Positions 26,992 to 36,862 of a stretch of 64,000 nucleotides of DNA are shown in pieces. The position numbers and the translations under genes were made by a program. Within the stretch, counting starts at the first letter, position 1, and each line of letters begins with the position of its first letter. The notes beneath the pieces were generated by a model. The model was not told the origin of the DNA and did not search any database. It was given only the letters and a program-made list of their open reading frames with translations. Source of the DNA: Pseudomonas putida (GTDB taxonomy: Bacteria; Pseudomonadota; Gammaproteobacteria; Pseudomonadales; Pseudomonadaceae); the NCBI RefSeq assembly GCF_025905425.1, contig NZ_CP109603.1, positions 403,501-467,500 on the forward strand, read 5' to 3'.

Positions 26992-29136
26992 ATGATCAGC
27001 AACGAACTCAAAGCCACCATCCAGGGCGCCTACTCGCGTTTTCTCGAAGCCAAGAGCCTCAAGCCGCGTTACGGCCAGCGCCTGATGATTGCCGAAGTGG
27101 CCAAGGTGCTCGGCGACATCGCCTGCGACGATGAAGGCCGCCGTGCCGGCGAGCCTGCCGTGGTCGCCGTGGAGGCGGGCACCGGTACCGGCAAGACGGT
27201 CGCCTATGCGCTGGCCGCGATCCCGGCCGCCAAGGCCGCCGGCAAGCGCTTGGTGATCGCCACCGCCACCGTCGCCTTGCAGGAGCAGATCGTCTTCAAG
27301 GACCTGCCCGACCTGATGCGCAACAGTGGGCTGAACTTCAGCTTCGCCCTCGCCAAGGGGCGTGGCCGCTACCTGTGCCTGTCCAAGCTCGACGTACTGC
27401 TGCAAGAAGGTCACGCGCAGTCGGCCACTGCTCAGTTGTTCGAGGAAGAAGGCTTCCACATCGAGGTCGACGAGCGCAGCCAGAAGCTGTTCAACAGCAT
27501 GATCGAAAAGCTGGCCGGCAACCGCTGGGACGGTGACCGTGACAGCTGGTCCGAAGCCCTGGAAGACCAGGACTGGGCACGCCTGACCACCGATCATAGC
27601 CAGTGCACCGGCCGCCACTGCCCGAACTTCCAGCAGTGCGTGTTCTACAAGGCTCGCGAAGGCATGGGCAAGGTCGACGTGATCGTCACTAACCATGACA
27701 TGGTCCTGGCTGACCTGGCCCTGGGCGGCGGCGCGGTGCTGCCCGACCCCCGCGACACCATGTATGTGTTCGACGAAGGCCACCACCTGCCAGACAAGGC
27801 CATTGGCCATTTCGCCCATTATTCGCGTCTTCGCTCCACCGCCGACTGGCTGGAGCAGACCGCCAAGAACCTCACCAAGCTGCTGGCCCAACACCCGCTG
27901 CCGGGTGACCTGGGCAAGTTCATCGAACAGGTGCCAGAGCTGGCACGGGAGATCCGTACCCAGCAGCAGTTCATGTTCACCCTGTGCGAGCAGGTCGCAG
28001 ACTTCCGCCCCAGTGAAGACACCGAGGGCCGCGAACGCCCCCGCTATCGCTTCGAAGGGGGCGTGATACCGGAGCAGATCCGCGAGGTGGGCATCGAGCT
28101 GAAAAAGGGCTTCGCCCGCCTCAACGATCTGTTCACCCGCCTGGCCGACCTGCTGAAGGAAGGCATGGACGGTGAAGTCAATATCGGCATCGCCAGCCAT
28201 CAGGCCGAAGAATGGTACCCACTGTTTGGCAGCCTGGTGACCCGCGCCCAGGGTAACTGGGAACTGTGGACGGCCTTCACCGCCGAAGACCCCGAGGACA
28301 GCCCGCCCATGGCGCGTTGGCTGACCCTGGCCGAGAGTGGTGCGCTGTTCGACATCGAAGTCAACGCCAGCCCCATACTGGCTGCCGAAATGCTTCGTCG
28401 CAGCCTGTGGAGCGTCGCCCACGGCGCGCTGGTGACCTCGGCCACGCTCACCGCCCTGGGCAAGTTCGACCGCTACCGCATGCGTTCGGGGCTGCCGCGC
28501 GATGCCGTGACCTGTGTGGTACCCAGCCCGTTCGTGCATGGCGACGCTGGCTTGCTGCGGGTGCCCGACCTGGGCGCCGATCCGCGTGATGCGACGGCGC
28601 ACACTGCGGCGATCATTCGTGAACTGCCGAACATGCTCGATGATGCCCGTGGCGCGCTGGTGCTGTTCTCGTCACGCAAGCAGATGCAGGATGTGTTCGA
28701 CGGCCTGGACCGCGACTGGCGCAAGCTGGTGCTGATCCAGGGCAACCTGTCCAAGCAGGAAACCCTCAACAAGCACAAGGCGCGGGTCGATGACGGCCAG
28801 CACAGCGTACTGTTCGGCCTGGCCAGCTTTGCTGAGGGGGTCGACCTGCCTGGCGCCTATTGCGAGCACGTGGTCATCGCCAAAATCCCCTTCGCCGTGC
28901 CCGACGACCCGGTCGAAGCGGCCCTGGCGGAATGGATCGAGGCCCGAGGGGGCAATCCGTTCATGGAAATTGCCGTGCCCGACGCCTCTCTGCGCCTCAT
29001 CCAGGCCTGCGGCCGGCTGCTGCGTACCGAGCAGGACCGCGGCGTCATTACCTTGCTTGATCGACGTCTGGTCACCCAGCGCTACGGCAAGGCTATTCTC
29101 AATGCGCTGCCGCCCTTCCGGCGGGAGATTTCCTGA
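26992..29136 (+). CDS. dinG: ATP-dependent DNA helicase DinG
   Basis: A 714-residue XPD-like superfamily 2 5'-3' helicase that resolves R-loops and DNA:RNA hybrids. Walker A AGTGTGKT at 62-69; the four iron-sulfur cysteines are Cys129, Cys205, Cys210 and Cys216; Walker B DEGH at 261-264; the last motif QACGRLLRTEQDRG is near the C-terminus. Typical length for DinG. A LexA box ends 21 bases before the ATG, consistent with SOS control. Confidence 0.96.
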   Translation: MISNELKATIQGAYSRFLEAKSLKPRYGQRLMIAEVAKVLGDIACDDEGRRAGEPAVVAVEAGTGTGKTVAYALAAIPAAKAAGKRLVIATATVALQEQIVFKDLPDLMRNSGLNFSFALAKGRGRYLCLSKLDVLLQEGHAQSATAQLFEEEGFHIEVDERSQKLFNSMIEKLAGNRWDGDRDSWSEALEDQDWARLTTDHSQCTGRHCPNFQQCVFYKAREGMGKVDVIVTNHDMVLADLALGGGAVLPDPRDTMYVFDEGHHLPDKAIGHFAHYSRLRSTADWLEQTAKNLTKLLAQHPLPGDLGKFIEQVPELAREIRTQQQFMFTLCEQVADFRPSEDTEGRERPRYRFEGGVIPEQIREVGIELKKGFARLNDLFTRLADLLKEGMDGEVNIGIASHQAEEWYPLFGSLVTRAQGNWELWTAFTAEDPEDSPPMARWLTLAESGALFDIEVNASPILAAEMLRRSLWSVAHGALVTSATLTALGKFDRYRMRSGLPRDAVTCVVPSPFVHGDAGLLRVPDLGADPRDATAHTAAIIRELPNMLDDARGALVLFSSRKQMQDVFDGLDRDWRKLVLIQGNLSKQETLNKHKARVDDGQHSVLFGLASFAEGVDLPGAYCEHVVIAKIPFAVPDDPVEAALAEWIEARGGNPFMEIAVPDASLRLIQACGRLLRTEQDRGVITLLDRRLVTQRYGKAILNALPPFRREIS

Positions 29137-29217
29137 CAGCCGGAGCACACTGCACCGGCTTGTTGTCCATCACTCAGTCTTGGGCTCATGAGGGCCCTGA
29201 AGGAGAGCCCCAGCCTT

Positions 29218-31455
29218 ATGGTCCGCCGTACCCTGCCCGTCGTATTCGCCCTGTTGTTCAGCTCGCCATTGCTGGCCGGGCAGCAGACGCTGTTCAGCTT
29301 CGTGCGCCCGGCCTCGGTGGTCAATGTGGTGACCGAGGATGCCGGCATGCCGCAGTACAACGCAGAGCAGACGGCCGGGGGTGAGGTATTGCGGCGCGTG
29401 GTGTTCAACCCGGCCGAGCGGCCGACGCTGCGCTTGAGCCCGCAGAGCGGTGTCTGGGACTGGTCTGCCGGGCAGTTTCTGACCTTGCGCCTGCAAAGCG
29501 CCATGGACTGGGCGCTGACCGTGGACGTTACCGTGGTGGGCAGTGATGGCCGCACGCTGACCAGCCGCATCGACCTGCCCGCAGGGCCTGCCCAGACCGT
29601 GATGGTGCCGCTCACCGCCAGCTCACCGTTAAGCCAGGGCATGCGCGCCGGCCCGCCGATGCCGTGGACGTACGCTGGCCAGCGCCTGCTGCTGACCAGC
29701 AGCGCGGGCGCGGTTGACCTCAAGCAAGTGGCGTCTGTCAGCCTGAGCATTCCCAACCCCAAGGTGGCGCAGAACCTGCTGATCGAGAAGGTGGGTATTC
29801 AGGATGACGATCAGGCCTACAAGGCTGCCTACCATGAACTGATCGACGCGTATGGCCAGTCCACCCGCGGCCAATGGCCAGAAAAAATCGTCAGTGACGA
29901 GCAGCTCAAGGCTGCTGATGGCCGTGAGCAGCAGCAACTCAAGGGCTGGTTGGCCGAGCATGGCAAGCAGCAGCTGGACAGTTATGGCGGGCTGTTGGGC
30001 GGGCCGGCGTTCGAGGCCAAGGGGTTTTTCCGTACCGAGAAGCAGGGTGGCCGCTGGTACCTGGTAACGCCGGAGGGGCACCCGTTCTACTCGCTGGGTG
30101 TCAACGCCGTGGCCGCTGATGGCGGGCGCACTTATGTCGAAGGCCGTGATGGCATGTTCAAGGCGCTGCCAACCGAGAGCGATCCGCTGGCGGCGTTCTA
30201 TGGCAAGGGTAACAACGACGACGGCAACGCCTCGTCACAAGGGCGTAACTTCAAGCAGGGGCGCTGGTTCGACTTCTATGCCGCCAACATCCAGCGTACC
30301 TATGGCAAGCCATGCCCACCCAGTGTCGAGGGGCAGCCTGCGGCCAACTGCCCGCCGCTGGTGCTGGACGCCTCGCGTTGGCAGGCGCACACGCTCGATC
30401 GCCTGCAAGCCTGGGGCTTCAACACCCTGGGTAACTGGAGCGATCCGGCCTTGGGCCAGGCCAAGCGCATGCCCTATACCCTGCCACTGTCGATTGTCGG
30501 TGACTACGCCAGCATCAGCACAGGCATGGACTGGTGGGGCAGCATGCCCGATCCCTTCGACCCACGGTTCGCCATGGCCACCGAGCGCGCCGTCGCCATT
30601 GCTGCCCGGGACCACCGTGATGATCCCTGGTTGATCGGCTACTTCGCTGACAACGAGCTGGCGTGGGCCGCGCCGGGCAATGACCCCAAGGCTCGCTACG
30701 GGCTGGCTTATGGCACCTTGCGCCTGACCACCGACGTGCCCGCCAAGCGCGCCTTCCTCAAGCAACTACGGGACAAGTACCGCAATCAGGAGGGGCTGTC
30801 CAAGGCCTGGGGGATCGAATTGTCCGCCTGGGAACTGATGGAAGACCCTGGTTTCGAGGCGCCCGTGCCCAACCCCGAGCACCCGGAAATTGAGCGGGAT
30901 TACCAGCACTTCCAGCAGGTGTTCGCCGAGACCTACTTCAAGACCATCGCCGACTCGTTGAAGTGGCATGCGCCCAATCACCTGCTGCTCGGCGGTCGCT
31001 ATGCCGTGAGCACGCCAGAGGCGGTCAAGGCCTGCGCCGAGTTCTGCGATGTGCTGAGCTTCAACTTCTATACCCTCAAGCCCGAGGACGGTTACGACTT
31101 CGCTCGCCTGGCCGAACTGGACAAGCCGGTGCTGGTTTCCGAGTTCCAGTTTGGCTCCCGCGATCGTGGGCCATTCTGGCCGGGGCCATTGGAAGTCGCA
31201 CGTGAAGAAGACCGTGGGCCGGCCTATGGCAACTTCCTCAAGGCCGCGTTGGCGCAGCCGATGATTGTCGGTGCGCATTGGTTCCAGTACCTGGACCAAC
31301 CAGCCAGTGGGCGGTTGCTCGATGGCGAGAATGGGCACCTGGGCCTGGTGGCGATTACCGATGTGCCGTATTCGGGGTTCGTCGAGGCCGTGCGTAAAAG
31401 CAACCAGCAGGCCATTGGTCAGTTGCGCGCTGAGTTGGCCAAGCCGCTCCCCTGA
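29218..31455 (+). CDS. Secreted agarase-like glycoside hydrolase
   Basis: A 745-residue exported protein (signal peptide MVRRTLPVVFALLFSSPLLAG). An N-terminal beta-sandwich (about 25-210) precedes a TIM-barrel hydrolase. FADNELAW holds the likely acid/base Asn-Glu pair, and VLVSEFQFGSRD the likely nucleophile glutamate, as in GH50 beta-agarases and other clan GH-A enzymes. Databases may call it beta-agarase; the natural substrate is not shown. The start at 29218 is chosen for the signal peptide; an upstream ATG at 29188 is possible. Confidence 0.8.
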   Translation: MVRRTLPVVFALLFSSPLLAGQQTLFSFVRPASVVNVVTEDAGMPQYNAEQTAGGEVLRRVVFNPAERPTLRLSPQSGVWDWSAGQFLTLRLQSAMDWALTVDVTVVGSDGRTLTSRIDLPAGPAQTVMVPLTASSPLSQGMRAGPPMPWTYAGQRLLLTSSAGAVDLKQVASVSLSIPNPKVAQNLLIEKVGIQDDDQAYKAAYHELIDAYGQSTRGQWPEKIVSDEQLKAADGREQQQLKGWLAEHGKQQLDSYGGLLGGPAFEAKGFFRTEKQGGRWYLVTPEGHPFYSLGVNAVAADGGRTYVEGRDGMFKALPTESDPLAAFYGKGNNDDGNASSQGRNFKQGRWFDFYAANIQRTYGKPCPPSVEGQPAANCPPLVLDASRWQAHTLDRLQAWGFNTLGNWSDPALGQAKRMPYTLPLSIVGDYASISTGMDWWGSMPDPFDPRFAMATERAVAIAARDHRDDPWLIGYFADNELAWAAPGNDPKARYGLAYGTLRLTTDVPAKRAFLKQLRDKYRNQEGLSKAWGIELSAWELMEDPGFEAPVPNPEHPEIERDYQHFQQVFAETYFKTIADSLKWHAPNHLLLGGRYAVSTPEAVKACAEFCDVLSFNFYTLKPEDGYDFARLAELDKPVLVSEFQFGSRDRGPFWPGPLEVAREEDRGPAYGNFLKAALAQPMIVGAHWFQYLDQPASGRLLDGENGHLGLVAITDVPYSGFVEAVRKSNQQAIGQLRAELAKPLP

Positions 31456-31460
31456 GCCAT

Positions 31461-31486
31461 TGGGGCCGTCAACCGGCCCCTTTTAT
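31461..31486 (+). terminator. Intrinsic terminator after the glycoside hydrolase
   Basis: GGGGCCG, loop TCAAC, CGGCCCC, then TTTT, just after the stop. Confidence 0.85.
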
Positions 31487-31575
31487 GGCGACCACCGAGC
31501 CTAAGCCAGTTTGCAAAACCGCCAACTACTGAAACAATGCACGCCATTTTCAGAAGGTCGTACGGAGAACAGTGG

Positions 31576-32721
31576 GTGCAGATCCAGGGTCACTATGAGC
31601 TGAAGTTCGAGGCGGTGCGCGAAGCCTTCGCCGAGTTGTTCGATGATCCCCAGGAGCGCGGCGCGGCGCTGTGCATTCAGGTGGGCGGCGAGACCGTGAT
31701 CGACCTGTGGGCGGGCAGCGCCGACAAGGACGGGCAGCAGGCCTGGCACAGCGACACCATCGCCAACCTGTTCTCCTGCACCAAGACCTTCACGGCTGTC
31801 ACCGCCTTGCAACTGGTGGGCGAGGGCAAGCTTGCCCTGGATGCGCCGGTGGCCCGTTACTGGCCCGAGTTCGCCCAGGCTGGCAAGCAGTCCGTCACCC
31901 TGCGCCAGCTGCTCAGCCATCGCGCTGGCCTGCCAGCTATCCGTGAGCTGCTGCCGGCCGAGGCGCTGTATGACTGGCAGGCCATGGTCGATGCCCTGGC
32001 CGCCGAAACCCCATGGTGGACGCCGGGCACCGAGCACGGTTACGCCGCCATCACTTATGGCTGGCTGATCGGTGAGCTTATCCGCCGCGCCGATGGCCGT
32101 GGCCCAGGTGATTCGATCGTGGCCCGTACGGCCCGTCCGTTGGGGCTGGACTTCCATGTCGGCCTGGCAGATGAAGAATTTTATCGCGTGGCGCATATCG
32201 CGCGCGGCAAGGGCAACCCTGGAGATGACGCGGCCAAGCGTTTGCTGCAGGTGACCTTGCGCGAGCCCGAGGCACTGTCGACCCGTGCCTTCACCAACCC
32301 GCCAGCGATTCTTACCAGTACCAACAAGCCCGAGTGGCGGCGCATGCAGCAGCCGGCGGCAAATGGTCACGGCAATGCCCGCAGCCTGGCCGGCTTCTAT
32401 GCTGGGCTGCTCGATGGCAGCCTGCTCGAATCCGAGCTGCTCGACGAACTGACGCGCGAGCACAGCATCGGCCAGGACCGCACCTTGCTGACCCAGACCC
32501 GTTTCGGCCTGGGCTGCATGCTCGACCAACCGCAGGTGGCCAATGCCACCTTTGGCCTTGGTGCCCGTGCCTTCGGGCATCCTGGCGCGGGCGGTTCGGT
32601 AGGTTTTGCCGATCCGGAGCACGATGTGGCCTTTGGCTTTGTGGTCAATACCCTCGGCCCGTATGTGCTAATGGACCCAAGAGCCCAGAAACTGGTACGC
32701 GTTCTTGCCAGTTGCCTTTGA
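31576..32721 (+). CDS. Beta-lactamase-fold serine hydrolase (EstB-like)
   Basis: A 381-residue class C beta-lactamase/esterase-family enzyme. The nucleophile motif S-x-x-K is SCTK (Ser67-Lys70 counted from the GTG start); the tyrosine motif appears as YAAITYG; HPGAGGS is the C-terminal box. No signal peptide, so probably a cytoplasmic esterase or peptidase rather than a beta-lactamase. GTG at 31576 is chosen because GGAG lies 8 bases upstream; an ATG at 31537 would add 13 unlikely residues. Confidence 0.86.
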   Translation: MQIQGHYELKFEAVREAFAELFDDPQERGAALCIQVGGETVIDLWAGSADKDGQQAWHSDTIANLFSCTKTFTAVTALQLVGEGKLALDAPVARYWPEFAQAGKQSVTLRQLLSHRAGLPAIRELLPAEALYDWQAMVDALAAETPWWTPGTEHGYAAITYGWLIGELIRRADGRGPGDSIVARTARPLGLDFHVGLADEEFYRVAHIARGKGNPGDDAAKRLLQVTLREPEALSTRAFTNPPAILTSTNKPEWRRMQQPAANGHGNARSLAGFYAGLLDGSLLESELLDELTREHSIGQDRTLLTQTRFGLGCMLDQPQVANATFGLGARAFGHPGAGGSVGFADPEHDVAFGFVVNTLGPYVLMDPRAQKLVRVLASCL

Positions 32722-32820
32722 TCGGGTAATGCGGGTATTGGCTGACCCCTTTGACTATCCTCACTGTCTACGCTTTAAGTGCGTTGGCAAAATTTCTTTT
32801 TATTTCATGGTGTATCGCTG

Positions 32821-33804
32821 ATGTCTTCACATAAAACCTTAGCACTCGCCCTGTGCCTGACCGCCGTCACCGGCTGCGCCAGTCATTCCCCGGACGCCGC
32901 GAAGGGCAGTGGCTCCAGCTGGTGGCCTTTTGGTTCGGACCAGGTTGCCGAGCAGGAAGTGAAGGAAGCCGTCACCGAAAAAGTAGCCAAGGCCGATGCC
33001 AAGTCGGAAAGCGCCAGTCGCTGGTGGTGGCCGTTCGGGGGTGACGACAAGGCCAAAGGGCCAGTCGTGCCGAAAATCGACCAGAAAGCCACCCAAGCCT
33101 GGCTGGACGAGTACGAGCCCAAGCTGCGTGAGGCCATCAAGGACAGCAAGCTGGAGCTTGAACGCCGTGACAACGTGCTGGCTGTGACCATTCCAGTGGA
33201 CAGCGCGTACAACCCTGACCGCCCGAACATGCTGTTGCCCATGACCCTGGGGCCGATCACGCGTGTGGCCAAGACCGTCGAGGGCGATACCAAGACCGCC
33301 GTGCTGGTGCTGGGCCATGCCGACAGCAGCGGTGCCGCCGCCGCCAACCAGAAACTCAGCCTGGAGCGTGCCGCCTCGGTATCGGCGATCTTCCGCCTCA
33401 GCGGCCTGCAGCGTGATCGCCTGACCTTGAAGGGCATGGGTTCGGTGATGCCGCGTGCGGCCAACGACAGTGCCGAAGGCCGTGCATTGAACCGCCGGGT
33501 GGAAATGCTGCTGACGCCGCAGAACACCATGATCGCGCTGCTGGCCAAGTACCAGCAGGCCGCGCCGGCACCTGTACCGGCCTCGATGGTCGCCGTTCAG
33601 GATGCCAAGGCGCCTGCCGTCAAGGCTGCTAGCAAGCCCGCTGCCAAGGCTGCTGCCAAACCGGCTGCGAAGAAACCTGTCGCCAAGGCCAAGGCACCTG
33701 CCAAGACTGCCGCCAAGAAGAAAGCCGCGCCGGTCAAACCTGCTGCCAAGAAGGCGACGGCTGACAAGAAAGTAGCCGCCAACAGCCCTGCGAAGACCAA
33801 CTGA
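32821..33804 (+). CDS. OmpA-type lipoprotein with a histone-H1-like Lys/Ala tail
   Basis: A 327-residue lipoprotein: lipobox VTGC (Cys19), a Trp-rich linker with two WWPFG repeats (35-75), an OmpA-like peptidoglycan-binding domain (about 95-245; [29 protein letters not shown]) and a long Lys/Ala/Pro tail (about 262-327, with [11 protein letters not shown] and [13 protein letters not shown]) like AlgP or eukaryotic histone H1. The tail should be strongly positive, perhaps binding LPS, teichoic-like polymers or DNA outside the cell. The gene lies 19 bases before pdxH. Confidence 0.9.
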   Translation: MSSHKTLALALCLTAVTGCASHSPDAAKGSGSSWWPFGSDQVAEQEVKEAVTEKVAKADAKSESASRWWWPFGGDDKAKGPVVPKIDQKATQAWLDEYEPKLREAIKDSKLELERRDNVLAVTIPVDSAYNPDRPNMLLPMTLGPITRVAKTVEGDTKTAVLVLGHADSSGAAAANQKLSLERAASVSAIFRLSGLQRDRLTLKGMGSVMPRAANDSAEGRALNRRVEMLLTPQNTMIALLAKYQQAAPAPVPASMVAVQDAKAPAVKAASKPAAKAAAKPAAKKPVAKAKAPAKTAAKKKAAPVKPAAKKATADKKVAANSPAKTN

Positions 33805-33823
33805 TCGTCAAGGAAACGCAGCC

Positions 33824-34471
33824 ATGACCCAATCCCTGGCCGATATGCGCCGCGACTATACCCGTGATGGCCTGGCTGAAGCCCAGGCCCCGAGTGAGCC
33901 GTTCGCTTTGTTCCACCAGTGGTTCGCCGATGCGGTGAAGACCGAGCAACCACCGGTCGAGGCCAACGCCTTGACCCTTGCCACAGTCGATGGCGAGGGC
34001 CGCCCCCATTGCCGCGTGTTGCTGCTCAAGGGGCTCGATGACCGTGGTTTTACCTTCTTTACCAACTACGAAAGCGCCAAGGGCCAGCAACTGCTGGCCA
34101 ACCCTTTCGCCGCCATGACGTTCTTCTGGCCGGCGCTGGAGCGCCAGGTTCGGATTGAGGGGCGCGTGGAAAAGGTCACGGCCAAGGAGTCGGACGACTA
34201 CTACCAGGTGCGCCCTCTGGGCAGTCGCCTGGGGGCCTGGGCCTCGCCTCAGAGCCGGGTCATTACCGGCCGCGAAGAGCTGGAAGGGCTGGTCAAGGCG
34301 ACTGAGGCACGGTTCTCCGACGTTCAGCCACATTGCCCGGAGCATTGGGGAGGGTACCGTCTGTTGCCTGAGCGTATCGAGTTCTGGCAGGGGCGGGCGA
34401 GCCGCTTGCATGACCGGATGAATTATCGTCTGGTCGATGGGCAATGGCTGCGGGAGCGGCTGGCGCCTTGA
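33824..34471 (+). CDS. pdxH: Pyridoxamine 5'-phosphate oxidase
   Basis: Oxidises pyridoxine or pyridoxamine 5'-phosphate with FMN and oxygen to pyridoxal 5'-phosphate. 215 residues, normal length. [21 protein letters not shown] contains FMN-binding residues; [12 protein letters not shown] and [12 protein letters not shown] are the conserved C-terminal blocks. AAGGAAACGCAGCC precedes the ATG. Probably co-transcribed with the OmpA/H1-tail gene. Confidence 0.96.
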   Translation: MTQSLADMRRDYTRDGLAEAQAPSEPFALFHQWFADAVKTEQPPVEANALTLATVDGEGRPHCRVLLLKGLDDRGFTFFTNYESAKGQQLLANPFAAMTFFWPALERQVRIEGRVEKVTAKESDDYYQVRPLGSRLGAWASPQSRVITGREELEGLVKATEARFSDVQPHCPEHWGGYRLLPERIEFWQGRASRLHDRMNYRLVDGQWLRERLAP

Positions 34472-34478
34472 AGTACCT

Positions 34479-34497
34479 GGGGCCGCAATGCGGCCCC
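34479..34497. terminator. Hairpin between convergent pdxH and small gene
   Basis: GGGGCCGC, AAT, GCGGCCCC; perfect 8-bp stem, no T run. Confidence 0.5.
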
Positions 34498-34510
34498 AAC
34501 GCCCATCCGG

Positions 34511-34744
34511 CTACCCCGGATAAGCCTGCGCCTCACGCGCCAACCAGGCTGCCAGGTCCTTGCGCTTGACCTTCTCCACCCGCGCCTGTTGCAGTCGCTG
34601 CAACATGTAGTCACGCTTGCGTACATCGTCCCCGGCCAGCGACAGCGCCAGATCCCGGTCCATCCAGCGGCGCATGCGCACATACAGCCACCCGTGGAAA
34701 TACAGCCCTGCGACGGTCGTCACCACGACGATGAAGTAATCCAT
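34511..34744 (-). CDS. Small single-helix membrane protein
   Basis: A 77-residue protein with one membrane helix at the N-terminus (MDYFIVVVTTVAGLYFHGWLYV) and a basic, charged cytoplasmic part (RMRRWMDRDLALSLAGDDV). AAGGA lies about 7 bases before the ATG at 34744. I do not recognise the family; conservation is unknown. Confidence 0.68.
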   Translation of the reverse strand: MDYFIVVVTTVAGLYFHGWLYVRMRRWMDRDLALSLAGDDVRKRDYMLQRLQQARVEKVKRKDLAAWLAREAQAYPG

Positions 34745-34895
34745 GGCTATCCTTGGTCTCACTTGAAAGGCCCCACGATACAGCCCAGGCAGGCTGTACC
34801 CAGGCTGAATGAAAACAATTTTATTACGTCTGTGTCGTGACAGCCGTCAACGCGCAGCGTCTAATGGACACCGATGACTTTTGGAGACTTTACCC

Positions 34896-35360
34896 ATGCG
34901 TAAATCCGTTTTGCTGGTGGCGACCTTTACCACCATGTCGCTGTTGCTGGGGGGCTGTGCCTCGAGCCTGACCGGCGATAGCTACTCCCGTGATGAGGCC
35001 CGTCGCGTGCAGACCGTACGCATGGGGACCATCGAAGCCCTGCGTCCAGTCAAGATCGAAGGCACCAAGACCCCGATCGGCGGCGGCGCTGGCGCCATTG
35101 TCGGCGGCGTTGCCGGCAGCGCAGTGGGTGGTGGCCGCGGCAGTATCGTCGCGGCTGTGATTGGTGCGGTTGCCGGTGGCCTGGCAGGCTCTGCCGCCGA
35201 GGAAGGCATTACCCGCACCCAAGGTGTTGAGATCACCGTGCGTGAAGACGATGGCAGCATGCGCGCCTATGTGCAGGCCGTTCAGGAAAACGAAATTTTC
35301 CGGGTGGGCGAACGTGTGCGCATCATGACCGTCGACGGTACCAGCCGCGTCTCGCACTAA
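34896..35360 (+). CDS. SlyB-like glycine-zipper lipoprotein
   Basis: A 154-residue lipoprotein with lipobox LGGC (Cys21), a glycine-zipper 2TM region (about 67-108, IGGGAGAIVGGVAGSAVGGG) and a small beta-rich C-terminus (VEITVREDDGS). This is the SlyB/Pcp layout of outer-membrane lipoproteins that stabilise the envelope. TTGGAG lies upstream of the ATG at 34896. The exact SlyB identity is not proven. Confidence 0.85.
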   Translation: MRKSVLLVATFTTMSLLLGGCASSLTGDSYSRDEARRVQTVRMGTIEALRPVKIEGTKTPIGGGAGAIVGGVAGSAVGGGRGSIVAAVIGAVAGGLAGSAAEEGITRTQGVEITVREDDGSMRAYVQAVQENEIFRVGERVRIMTVDGTSRVSH

Positions 35361-35387
35361 GCCTCGCAAGGGCCATAGCGCAGAAAC

Positions 35388-35424
35388 AAAAACCCCGACA
35401 TGGCCAAGCCAGTCGGGGTTTTTT
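35388..35424. terminator. Bidirectional intrinsic terminator
   Basis: AAAAACCCCGAC and GTCGGGGTTTTT around a 12-base loop. It serves the SlyB-like gene and the convergent nhaA. Confidence 0.9.
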
Positions 35425-35439
35425 CATACCGCTGCCTGT

Positions 35440-36615
35440 TTAGCTTGCGCGGGGTGCTCGGCTGGCCATGGCGGTAACGGCATAGCCGATGACCGCTGCG
35501 AAGAACGAGCCAGTGAGGATGCCCATGCGGTCCATGCCCGCATAGTCGCTACTGCCTGGCACGAAGGCCAGCGAGCCCACGAACAGGCTCATGGTGAAGC
35601 CGATGCCACACAGGATCGCCACCCCCAGCAACTGCCCCCAGTTTGCGCCTGCAGGCAATGCGGCCACGCGAAGCTTGATCGCGACCCAGGTCAGGCCGAA
35701 AACCCCCACCGTCTTGCCCAGCAGCAAGCCGACAGCGATACCCATCGGCACCGGATGGGTGAAGCTTTCCACGGTCATGCCTGCCAGCGAGACACCGGCG
35801 TTGGCGAACGCGAACAGCGGCAAAATGGCATAGGCAACCCAAGGGTGCAGGGCGTGCTCCAGGGACAGCAGCGGCGACGTTTCGGCGTTGCGGGTGCGCA
35901 GTGGAATGCACAGCGCCAGGGCGACACCCGCCAACGTGGCATGGACACCGCTCTTGAGCACGCACACCCAGAGTATCAGGCCGATGATCAGGTAAGGCCC
36001 AAGCTTGACCACGCCAAGCCGGTTCATGGCCAGTAGCGCTACCAGGCAGGCACCGGCCAGCAGCAGCGACACGCTCGACAAGGTGCCCGAGTAGAACAGG
36101 GCGATGACGATGATCGCACCCAGGTCATCGATGATCGCCAGGGTCATCAGGAACAGCTTCAGCGACACCGGCACACGCTTGCCCAGCAGTGCCAGCACGC
36201 CAAGGGCGAAGGCGATGTCGGTGGCGGTGGGGATTGCCCAGCCGGCGACGGCCGCCGGGTCTTCACGGTTGATGAACCAGTAGATCAGTGCCGGCACCAC
36301 CATGCCGCCCACCGCAGCGGTAGCGGGCAGGACTACCTGAGAGGGCTTTGACAGGTGGCCGTCGACCACCTCGCGCTTGACCTCCAGGCCGATGAGCAGG
36401 AAGAACAGCGCCATCAGGCCGTCGTTGATCCACAGCAGCAGAGGCTTGGCGATCTCCAGCGCGCCAACCTTGACGGCGACCGGGACTTCGAGCAAACCGT
36501 TGTAGAGGAAGGACAAAGGTGAGTTGTTGATGACCAGAGCAAGGATGGCCGCGGCGATCAGCAGCAGGCCACTGGCGGCTTCAAGCTGAAAGAATCGGGT
36601 GAAGAGGCTACGCAC
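35440..36615 (-). CDS. nhaA: Na+/H+ antiporter NhaA
   Basis: A 391-residue, 12-helix membrane antiporter that exports sodium against protons at alkaline pH. The ion-binding aspartate pair is in AIIDDLGAI, and [12 protein letters not shown] is the helix IV signature. Length and topology are normal. The upstream region (36616-36862) contains an AT-rich promoter-like stretch and a REP-like unit. Confidence 0.96.
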   Translation of the reverse strand: MRSLFTRFFQLEAASGLLLIAAAILALVINNSPLSFLYNGLLEVPVAVKVGALEIAKPLLLWINDGLMALFFLLIGLEVKREVVDGHLSKPSQVVLPATAAVGGMVVPALIYWFINREDPAAVAGWAIPTATDIAFALGVLALLGKRVPVSLKLFLMTLAIIDDLGAIIVIALFYSGTLSSVSLLLAGACLVALLAMNRLGVVKLGPYLIIGLILWVCVLKSGVHATLAGVALALCIPLRTRNAETSPLLSLEHALHPWVAYAILPLFAFANAGVSLAGMTVESFTHPVPMGIAVGLLLGKTVGVFGLTWVAIKLRVAALPAGANWGQLLGVAILCGIGFTMSLFVGSLAFVPGSSDYAGMDRMGILTGSFFAAVIGYAVTAMASRAPRAS

Positions 36616-36817
36616 GGGCTATGGGCTCTCCCTGAGAGAATTTAAGGATGGAACGGGCGTACACCCTAGCCTGTGGCGATATGCTTTAAAACAAAAACTA
36701 TATTCTTTTTTGTTCTAAGGTGTTGCTGCCTCGGCTGTGGGAAGCCTAGATGCAGTTTGGGAATGTGAGGGTAGGGGAAATCTGATTTTCCCCGCAGAAC
36801 TATCTGACGATTGCCAT

Positions 36818-36852
36818 GGCCCCTTCGCAAGCTTGCCCGCGAAGAGGCCTGA
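36818..36852. repeat. Single REP-like unit
   Basis: CTTCGCAAGCTTGCCCGCG with flanking AGAGGCC resembles one arm of the putida REP. It lies just past the end of the FAD oxidoreductase. Confidence 0.55.
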
Positions 36853-36862
36853 TCAGGCGATT

